From SURF-24 sp964537965 (GTDB lineage: Bacteria; Bacteroidota; Ignavibacteria; Ignavibacteriales; SURF-24), in the NCBI GenBank assembly GCA_964537965.1, contig CAZIDB010000118.1, positions 1 to 14,682 on the forward strand: a DNA stretch of 14,682 bases, read 5' to 3'. The position numbers and the translations under genes are program-made. Each line of letters starts with the position of its first letter. Position 1 is the stretch's first letter. Below are positions 7,750-13,475 of the stretch, piece by piece. Below the pieces are notes generated by a model, which was not told the DNA's origin, ran no database searches, and saw nothing but the letters and a program-made list of their open reading frames with translations.

Positions 7750-8178
7750 CTATTTACTTTTCTCAATCTTATAGGAATGAGTTACTTCTGCGGCTTTCTC
7801 AAGCATCTTTGTAACCGAGCAATATTTCGTCTGGGATAATTCTATTGCGCGCTCAATATCCTTTGCCTGAAGATCATTACCGTAGAAAACATATTCAATA
7901 TGAATTTTAGTAAAAACCTGCGGATGCTCATCTGCCACATCTGCTGAAACATTAATTTCAAAATCCTGAAGATTAGTTCTTTTCTTCTGTAAGATGCTTA
8001 CAACATCGCTTCCAGTACAGCCTCCAAGTGCAATCAGCAATAATTCTTTTGGTCTTATACCTGCATTACTTCCGCCAAATTCTTCAGGTCCATCCATCGT
8101 AATCCAGTGGTTAGAATCTGTTTTACCTGCAAAGGTTATTCCCTTTACCTGTTTTATGTAAGCTTTTTTTGTCGCCAC
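7750..8178 (-). CDS. OsmC family protein (YhfA-like), GTG start
   Basis: The 142-residue protein has the OsmC/Ohr fold pattern with both redox cysteines: C54 in LLIALGGCTGSDVVSIL and C120 in QTKYCSVTKML. OsmC-type proteins are small dimeric thiol peroxidases that reduce organic hydroperoxides; the YhfA-like branch, which this resembles by its ALGGCTGSDV block, has a less certain substrate. The start codon is GTG (8176-8178 read on the minus strand), with GGAG (8184-8187) five bases away, a better signal than most genes here. No ATG fits the family N-terminus better. It lies 71 bases downstream of the lipoprotein gene on the same strand and may share its transcript, though no functional tie is obvious. 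Confidence 0.88.
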   Translation of the reverse strand: MATKKAYIKQVKGITFAGKTDSNHWITMDGPEEFGGSNAGIRPKELLLIALGGCTGSDVVSILQKKRTNLQDFEINVSADVADEHPQVFTKIHIEYVFYGNDLQAKDIERAIELSQTKYCSVTKMLEKAAEVTHSYKIEKSK

Positions 8179-8183
8179 TATAA

Positions 8184-8187
8184 CTCC
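8184..8187 (-). promoter_or_regulatory. Ribosome binding site that fixes the GTG start of the OsmC-like gene
   Basis: CTCC on the plus strand reads GGAG on the minus strand, five bases before the GTG at 8178-8176. This good spacing supports the non-ATG start. Confidence 0.65.
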
Positions 8188-8249
8188 GGTTTTTTTTAAT
8201 TTTTATTTTGATAAGATAATTGTAAAGTGATAAGGATTCATTTAAAATA

Positions 8250-9221
8250 TTACTCAATTACCTTTGTTGCTTCCTTAATAAGTTCTTCAGGGATTGTAAT
8301 TCCTAATTGCGAAGCAATTTTCTTGTTTATAATAAGATCTTGTCGGTCAAGAACTTCAACCGGAATATTCCCGGCATCTTCTCCCTTAATTATTCTTGCA
8401 GCAATCCTTCCGCTTTTTCTTCCCCATTCGATATAATTACCTCCTTTACCGGCTAAGGCTCCCCGTACAACATGACTTGGATCCGAAACATACAAAGGAA
8501 TTTTATTTTGTAAAGATACTTTTACAATTGCTTCAAGTCCAACATAGGCAATATTATCCGCAATAACAGTAAAGGCTTCAACTTTCTTTTGAGCCAGGGA
8601 ACTTGCTGCCTGAAGAACTTCCGATGAAGAATTTATTGTCGCTTCAACCAATTCTAAATTTTGGTTTGCGCATGCTTTCCTCATTTTCTCCGCACCATAT
8701 TGTGCGTTTGCTTCGGAAGTATTAAATATAATTCCGATTTTTTTTATTCCGGGATTTACAGTTTTAATTACATTCAACAGTTCGTTTACATCCATCGGAT
8801 CGTAAACTCCCGTTAAAGTTTTAGGTGGATTAACAATTCCAATTTGCTCCGGACTGAAAGCAACTGTAAACACTGCCGGTTTACTTTTTATAAACTGTGC
8901 TGCGCCAGCCATGCACGGTGTTCCAAGAGTAATTACCATATCCACATTCTCGGTCACAAATGATTGAAGTATTAATGCGATATTAGAAATTTCACCCTGG
9001 GCATTTTTATAGATTACATTCAGATTTTTTCCTTCTTCAAAGCCTACTTCCTTTAAAGATTCCATAACAGCATTTCTGGCATCATTCAGCACAACATTAT
9101 CAACGACCTGTATTATTCCGATTGTATAAAAGTTATTCTTTTTACTACATGAGTTAAAGACCAGGATAAGAATAAACAATAAAATAATTGTCCTTCCATG
9201 TAAAAAAATATTGCGGAACAT
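8250..9221 (-). CDS. ABC transporter substrate-binding lipoprotein (ABC_sub_bind / TrpX-like)
   Basis: The 323-residue product begins with a basic, hydrophobic leader (residues 1-24) ending in VFNSC, so C25 is the probable lipidated cysteine of the mature protein, which would be anchored at the membrane and face the periplasm. The rest has two alternating alpha/beta lobes typical of the PF04392 family: FYTIGIIQVVDN, a DMVITLGTPCMAGA segment, TGVYDPMDVNELL, IKKIGIIFNTSEANAQYGAE and the C-terminal IIKGEDAGNIPVEVL. Family members bind amino acids such as tryptophan or other small ligands for ABC import, but no permease or ATPase gene is adjacent here; they may lie elsewhere. GAGGT (9225-9229) supports the ATG. 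A promoter-like pair lies just upstream. The ligand cannot be named. Confidence 0.87.
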   Translation of the reverse strand: MFRNIFLHGRTIILLFILILVFNSCSKKNNFYTIGIIQVVDNVVLNDARNAVMESLKEVGFEEGKNLNVIYKNAQGEISNIALILQSFVTENVDMVITLGTPCMAGAAQFIKSKPAVFTVAFSPEQIGIVNPPKTLTGVYDPMDVNELLNVIKTVNPGIKKIGIIFNTSEANAQYGAEKMRKACANQNLELVEATINSSSEVLQAASSLAQKKVEAFTVIADNIAYVGLEAIVKVSLQNKIPLYVSDPSHVVRGALAGKGGNYIEWGRKSGRIAARIIKGEDAGNIPVEVLDRQDLIINKKIASQLGITIPEELIKEATKVIE

Positions 9222-9251
9222 TTTACCTCAAAAGATTATTAATGAAAATAT

Positions 9252-9283
9252 GAAAACTATATGCCGGATTTTTATGGCTCAAA
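9252..9283 (-). promoter_or_regulatory. Candidate promoter of the substrate-binding lipoprotein gene
   Basis: On the minus strand, TTTG (9280-9283) is followed after 20 bases by TAGTTTTC (9252-9259), one base off TAnnTTTG. It would start transcription about 20-25 bases before the ATG at 9221. This is one of the better-spaced Bacteroidota-type pairs in the window. The rest of the 183-base gap up to uvrB shows no promoter I can defend. Confidence 0.45.
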
Positions 9284-9404
9284 GTTACAACCTTTATTTC
9301 TTTTAATCATATATTAAAGTAAATTTATTGGTGAAAGTTGAACTTCAAACTTGCCATTATCATTAAATATATAGCGGATTTAAATCATTATATTTTAAGA
9401 AACA

Positions 9405-11417
9405 ATGAAAAAATTTGAATTAGTCTCTAACTATAAGCCAACCGGTGATCAGCCACAGGCAATTGAGGAAATAGTCACCGGTCTTAATCGTGGGGATAAA
9501 CACCAGGTCCTTCTTGGCGTAACAGGAAGCGGAAAAACATTTACAATGTCTAACGTAATTGAAAGAGTTAACAAACCGACACTTATCATTTCACATAATA
9601 AAACCCTTGCCGCACAACTCTATTCTGAGTTTAAAGCATTCTTTCCAAACAATGCGGTTGAGTTCTTTATAAGCTATTATGATTACTACCAGCCGGAAGC
9701 ATATGTTGTTAAGCGGGATTTGTATATCGAAAAAGATTTTTCTGTAAACGAAGAAATTGACAGACTTCGCCTTAAAGCTACTACGTCTTTAATTGAAGGC
9801 AGGAATGATGTTATAATAGTAGCAAGCGTAAGCTGTATTTATGGAATCGGTGCACCTCAGGAATATGCCAGACAAATTATGTTCGTAAAAAAAGGTGAAT
9901 CAATTACCCGTAAGCAACTTATGCGAAAATTGGTGGATATCTATTATACAAGAAATGATATTGATTTTACACGAGGCACCTTCCGCGCCCGCGGTGATGT
10001 TGTTGAAATAATTCCCGCCTACCAGAATGATGAAGCGATAAGAATTGAGTTCTGGGGAGATGAAATTGAAAGACTCTCAATTATTGATTCCACTACCGGT
10101 AATGTTTTAAATGAGGTAGACACAGCCGCAATTTATCCGGCAAAGTATTTTGTTACTACAAGAGAACAGGTTAACCGCGCTATTAAGGATATTGAGGAAG
10201 AACTGCGTGACAGATTAAAATATTTTAACTCTCAGGAAAAATACCTTGAAGCGCAGAGAATTGAACAGCGAACCAGGTTCGATATAGAAATGATTAAGGA
10301 AATCGGTTACTGCTCAGGAATTGAAAATTATTCCCGGCATATGGATAACCGTCCTCCGGGTTCACGACCTTACTGCCTGTTTGATTATTTTCCAAAAGAT
10401 TATCTCTTAATAATTGATGAATCACATGTCACTGTTCCGCAAATTCGTGGTATGTACAACGGAGACAGATCCCGTAAAGAAGTATTAGTCGAATATGGAT
10501 TTCGTCTTCCTTCGGCAATGGATAATCGTCCTTTAAAATTTGATGAATATGAAAATCTTGTTAACCAGGTTGTTTACGTTAGCGCCACACCAGGAAATTT
10601 TGAACTTGAAAAAACAGGCGGAGCTTTTATTGAACAGGTTATTCGTCCTACCGGCTTGGTCGATCCTGAAATTGAAGTAAGACCAATTAAAGGGCAGATA
10701 GACGACCTGATTGATGAAATTAGAACAAGGACGAAACGAAAAGAAAGAATTCTTGTTACAACTTTAACAAAAAAAATGGCTGAAGACCTGACTGATTACC
10801 TTGACAGGATTGGTATTCAGGTAAAATATATTCACAGTGATATCGATGCTCTTGAGCGTGTTGAGATTGTAAGAGATTTGCGGCTTGGTGATTTTGATGT
10901 TCTTGTTGGAGTTAACCTTTTAAGAGAAGGTCTTGACCTACCGGAAGTTTCTCTTGTTGCTATAATTGATGCCGATAAGGAAGGATTTTTACGAAGTGAA
11001 AGATCCTTAATTCAAACTGCCGGAAGGACGGCAAGAAATATCAACGGCAAAGTAATTATGTATGCAGATGTTATAACCAAGTCAATGGATAAGACAATCA
11101 GTGAAACAAAGCGCCGCAGAAAGATTCAGATGGATTATAACAAAGAGAATAATATTACTCCGGTAACAATCTTTAAAAGTGTGGAAGAAATTATGAACTC
11201 CACTTCAATTGCTGAGCTTAGAAAGAAAGACACAGACAAGCAGGCATCGTTTACAAAGGTTGCAGAACCTGTAATTAAATATATGAGCAATGAACAACGC
11301 CAGGAATTAGTTGAGCAATTAACAGAAGAGATGCTTGCTGCCGCCAAAGACCTGGAGTTTGAACGCGCTGCTTCACTTAGAGATGAAATTGATAAGCTGA
11401 AGAAGATGATCAAATAA
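9405..11417 (+). CDS. uvrB: Excinuclease ABC subunit B
   Basis: The 670-residue protein is full length for UvrB, the damage-verifying helicase-like subunit of nucleotide excision repair, which is loaded by UvrA and recruits UvrC. Walker A is GVTGSGKT (38-45). The DNA-wedging beta-hairpin region is YYDYYQPEAYVVKRDLYIEK (91-110). The Walker B-type motif is IIDESH (336-341), motif VI QTAGRTARN (537-545), and a C-terminal UVR domain (about 628-668) ends in EFERAASLRDEIDKLKKMI for UvrC contact. All key residues seem intact. The ATG at 9405 gives the canonical N-terminus (FELVSNYKPTGDQPQAI) but has no convincing Shine-Dalgarno sequence. No LexA-type site is recognised upstream. It stands alone between unrelated genes. 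Confidence 0.98.
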   Translation: MKKFELVSNYKPTGDQPQAIEEIVTGLNRGDKHQVLLGVTGSGKTFTMSNVIERVNKPTLIISHNKTLAAQLYSEFKAFFPNNAVEFFISYYDYYQPEAYVVKRDLYIEKDFSVNEEIDRLRLKATTSLIEGRNDVIIVASVSCIYGIGAPQEYARQIMFVKKGESITRKQLMRKLVDIYYTRNDIDFTRGTFRARGDVVEIIPAYQNDEAIRIEFWGDEIERLSIIDSTTGNVLNEVDTAAIYPAKYFVTTREQVNRAIKDIEEELRDRLKYFNSQEKYLEAQRIEQRTRFDIEMIKEIGYCSGIENYSRHMDNRPPGSRPYCLFDYFPKDYLLIIDESHVTVPQIRGMYNGDRSRKEVLVEYGFRLPSAMDNRPLKFDEYENLVNQVVYVSATPGNFELEKTGGAFIEQVIRPTGLVDPEIEVRPIKGQIDDLIDEIRTRTKRKERILVTTLTKKMAEDLTDYLDRIGIQVKYIHSDIDALERVEIVRDLRLGDFDVLVGVNLLREGLDLPEVSLVAIIDADKEGFLRSERSLIQTAGRTARNINGKVIMYADVITKSMDKTISETKRRRKIQMDYNKENNITPVTIFKSVEEIMNSTSIAELRKKDTDKQASFTKVAEPVIKYMSNEQRQELVEQLTEEMLAAAKDLEFERAASLRDEIDKLKKMIK

Positions 11418-11425
11418 GGCTGAGG

Positions 11426-11462
11426 CAAAGTTTAAGGATGAAACTTTGGAAGAAATTTTTTA
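11426..11462 (+). terminator. Possible weak terminator after uvrB
   Basis: CAAAGTTT (11426-11433) and AAACTTTG (11441-11448) make a perfect 8-bp but AT-rich stem with a seven-base loop. A T-run (11455-11462) follows after a gap of six bases. The gap and weak stem make termination inefficient at best, so read-through into the regulator gene is possible. Confidence 0.38.
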
Positions 11463-11488
11463 TAAAAAAATAAGCGGCGTAATTAATA

Positions 11489-12193
11489 ATGCAAAGTTCA
11501 CAGAACGGCAAAGCAATTAACGAAAAAAAACTTAAGGAATTAGCTTTATTCTCAGAGTTGAATTCCGGACAAATGGATAAGGTCAAATCAATTTGCAGAA
11601 TTTCAAACTACTCGAAGAACGAAATAATTTTCAGGGAAGGAACGCCATATAAAGGATTCTATATTGTTCTTAAAGGAACAGTAAAGGTATTCAGAAAAAC
11701 TTTACAGAATAAAGAGATTACTCTTCATATTATAAAATCCTACAACGCATTTGCAGACATACCACTGTTCGAAGGAAAAACCTACCCGGTAAATGCTCAG
11801 GCAGTTGAAGACAGCATTTTATTATTTATACCTGCCGAAGAATTCAGAAAATTATTATTAGAGAATTCAATTATTTGTTATAATATGCTTGCAGGATTTG
11901 CAAAGCGTATGCGCGAACTGACTAAAAAAGTGGAAGACCTTACTTTCAAAGAGGTATCGAATCGTTTGGTAGAATTCATTCTGGAGGAAGTTAATCGTTC
12001 CGGAACCGAAAAACTTCCCGAACCATATATTAAACTTACTATCTCAAAAAAAACTTTAGCCTCCTACCTTGGAACAATAACAGAAACTTTATCACGTTCA
12101 CTGCACAAACTTCAAAAAGAAGAACTTATAAGAATTGCCGGTAAGAAAATATTTATTGAAAACCTTGATGCACTGAAAAAATTTTGCAGATAG
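11489..12193 (+). CDS. CRP/FNR-family transcription regulator, DNR/NnrR-like
   Basis: The 234-residue protein has a cyclic-nucleotide-binding-type beta-roll (about 18-130, with FYIVLKGTVKVF at 57-68), a long dimerisation helix (about 131-170) and a C-terminal winged helix-turn-helix (about 182-220). The recognition helix reads TITETLSRSLHKL, so E199, S202 and R203 occupy the E-x-x-S-R positions that FNR/DNR-type proteins use to read TTGA half-sites. Only three cysteines are present (36, 130, 233) and there is no FNR-style N-terminal cysteine cluster, so an iron-sulfur oxygen sensor is unlikely. Haem-based NO sensing, as in DNR, is a fair guess. The ATG has no clear ribosome site. The next gene run begins 169 bases downstream behind a matching palindrome and includes an NO reductase, which suggests this regulator controls it. 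Confidence 0.88.
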   Translation: MQSSQNGKAINEKKLKELALFSELNSGQMDKVKSICRISNYSKNEIIFREGTPYKGFYIVLKGTVKVFRKTLQNKEITLHIIKSYNAFADIPLFEGKTYPVNAQAVEDSILLFIPAEEFRKLLLENSIICYNMLAGFAKRMRELTKKVEDLTFKEVSNRLVEFILEEVNRSGTEKLPEPYIKLTISKKTLASYLGTITETLSRSLHKLQKEELIRIAGKKIFIENLDALKKFCR

Positions 12194-12281
12194 ATTCAGA
12201 TAAATACATCAATTCTAATAATCCAATAATAGAGACCTCTGAATTATAAGCATAGACCATTTGATAATTTTTTTCACTTTC

Positions 12282-12295
12282 CTGACTTAAGTCAA
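12282..12295. promoter_or_regulatory. FNR/DNR-type operator palindrome
   Basis: CTGACTTAAGTCAA contains the perfect 12-base palindrome TGACTTAAGTCA and is one base from the symmetric form TTGACTTAAGTCAA, a TTGAC-N4-GTCAA site of the CRP/FNR/DNR class. Its centre is 74-75 bases before the ATG at 12363, and about 46 bases before a start site predicted from the -7 element at 12320-12327, close to the activating position used by FNR-like proteins. A matching regulator is encoded immediately upstream. Confidence 0.68.
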
Positions 12296-12319
12296 TTTTT
12301 CAGGGATACCTTTATCTCT

Positions 12320-12327
12320 TATTCTTG
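12320..12327 (+). promoter_or_regulatory. Candidate -7 element of the NO-reductase gene run
   Basis: TATTCTTG differs from TAnnTTTG at one position and is placed 25 bases after the FNR/DNR-type palindrome. No convincing -33 element is present, which fits a promoter that depends on an activator. It would leave a leader of about 28 bases. Confidence 0.4.
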
Positions 12328-12362
12328 TTGTCAGGTTAAGAAACTAACAATAAGAGGCAAAA

Positions 12363-12989
12363 ATGCTTATATCGAAAAGAATATTTCAACTACTCTTGTT
12401 TGGTCTTGTGCTAATTCCACTCGAAATTATTTTCACTCACTGTGATGGCTTTGATGGTCCCGTGGTTAAAGCCGCAATAAAGGCTATTGAAACGAACAAT
12501 GTTAATCTTGCTTTAGTCTGGGTTCAAAAGGAAGATGAAAACACTATCAGGGATTTGTTTGATAAAGTACTTTCCGTAAGAAAGCTTAGTCACGAGGCGA
12601 GAGATCTTGCTGACTTGTATTTCTACGAAACTCTTGTTAGAATTCATAGAGCAGGTGAAGGTGAACCATATACGGGTTTGAAAGAGGCTGGAAGAGATTT
12701 AGGACCAGTTATTCCGGCTGCTGATTTATCAATTGAAAAAGGTAAGCTTGAGCCGATTCACAAAGTTTTTAAACATAAAAATCTTTCAACAGCTAAGATA
12801 GAAAAACTCTTTAATGAAGTTGTAGAAAAGAAAAATTATAAAACAGATGATGTTGTTTCCGGAAGAAAATATGTAGCTGCTTATGTTGAATTTCTTCATA
12901 CAGCAGAGCATTTATATAATTCATCCGGCAAACAAGATATTGAACATAAGCATGGTTCTGAGGAATCAAAACTTCATCATACAAACTAA
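12363..12989 (+). CDS. DUF6448 family exported protein
   Basis: The 208-residue product starts with a hydrophobic leader (about residues 5-25) followed at once by HCDGFDGPVVKAA (26-38). Together with ALVWVQKEDE (50-59), the ETLVRIHRAGEGEPYTGL block (89-106) and DLGPVIPAAD (112-121), this matches what I recall of the DUF6448 family. The function of that family is unknown. The protein should be periplasmic or anchored outside the inner membrane. H26, C27, D28, H95, H179 and H183 are candidate metal or haem ligands, and the C-terminus is His-rich (HKH, HH); this is inference. A lipobox is not evident. The stop is 9 bases before the next gene, and qNor lies two genes on, so the three are probably one transcript controlled by the upstream FNR/DNR-type site. 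Confidence 0.82.
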   Translation: MLISKRIFQLLLFGLVLIPLEIIFTHCDGFDGPVVKAAIKAIETNNVNLALVWVQKEDENTIRDLFDKVLSVRKLSHEARDLADLYFYETLVRIHRAGEGEPYTGLKEAGRDLGPVIPAADLSIEKGKLEPIHKVFKHKNLSTAKIEKLFNEVVEKKNYKTDDVVSGRKYVAAYVEFLHTAEHLYNSSGKQDIEHKHGSEESKLHHTN

Positions 12990-12998
12990 TGAGGGAAG

Positions 12999-13454
12999 AT
13001 GTTTTCAACAGTCAGATATTTTATAAAGACCAGCATAGTATTTCTTGTAATAGGAATTTTATCCGGTCTTTATATGATGATCAGCCAGAAATTTTTCGGA
13101 GTATATCCGCATCCCGAATTAGTTTCTGCTCATTCGCATATTATACTTCTCGGCTCTGTAATGATGATGATAATGGGTGTAGCACTTTGGTTTTTTCCAA
13201 GACCGGAGAAAGAAGACAAACTTTACAAACCGGGATTAATCTTATTTATTTATTACTTCTTCTCTATATCAACACTTGTAAGATTTTCTGCACAGGTTAC
13301 ATTTTCTTTTTACTCAGACGAACTACTAAAGTGGGTAATAGTTATTGCATCAATATTACAGGTAACCGGAATTATTCTTTTCTTCATTTCAATCTGGGGA
13401 AGAATAAGGCCTGTCGGAAGCCATATACGCGAATCAAAAGGTGAAAAATTTTAA
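12999..13454 (+). CDS. Four-helix membrane protein, heme-copper oxidase subunit I-like
   Basis: The 151-residue protein has four predicted membrane helices (about 8-28, 43-66, 78-100, 110-133). Before and inside helix 2 it reads HPELVSAHSHIILLGSVMMM, with H38, H45 and H47, then a G..LWFFPRP ending. This resembles the helix of CcoN/NorB-type proteins that carries the low-spin haem ligand, and small proteins of this kind are often annotated as cytochrome oxidase subunit I-like. It is far too short to be a whole oxidase subunit (about 450 residues or more) and lacks the binuclear-centre histidines. No frameshift is apparent, so it is a natural small protein rather than a remnant. GAGGGA (12991-12996) precedes the ATG; the stop is 21 bases before qNor. 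It could bind haem or quinol for qNor, or assist assembly; this is inference. Confidence 0.72.
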   Translation: MFSTVRYFIKTSIVFLVIGILSGLYMMISQKFFGVYPHPELVSAHSHIILLGSVMMMIMGVALWFFPRPEKEDKLYKPGLILFIYYFFSISTLVRFSAQVTFSFYSDELLKWVIVIASILQVTGIILFFISIWGRIRPVGSHIRESKGEKF

Positions 13455-13475
13455 TAACAAATTCCGGAATAAATT

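Noticed and set aside
9284..9404. A uvrB promoter or LexA-type operator
   Set aside because: No TAnnTTTG pair with acceptable spacing and no recognisable SOS palindrome could be defended in this AT-rich stretch.
12260..12275. A second FNR-like half-site (TTGAT) before the palindrome
   Set aside because: Only one half is present in an AT-rich stretch; there is no matching ATCAA partner at the right spacing.
12989..13444. A 151-codon frame overlapping the four-helix protein gene, starting in a TAATG overlap with the DUF6448 stop
   Set aside because: Its product is low-complexity and not membrane-like, whereas the overlapping frame at 12999 has a ribosome site, four helices and conserved histidines.
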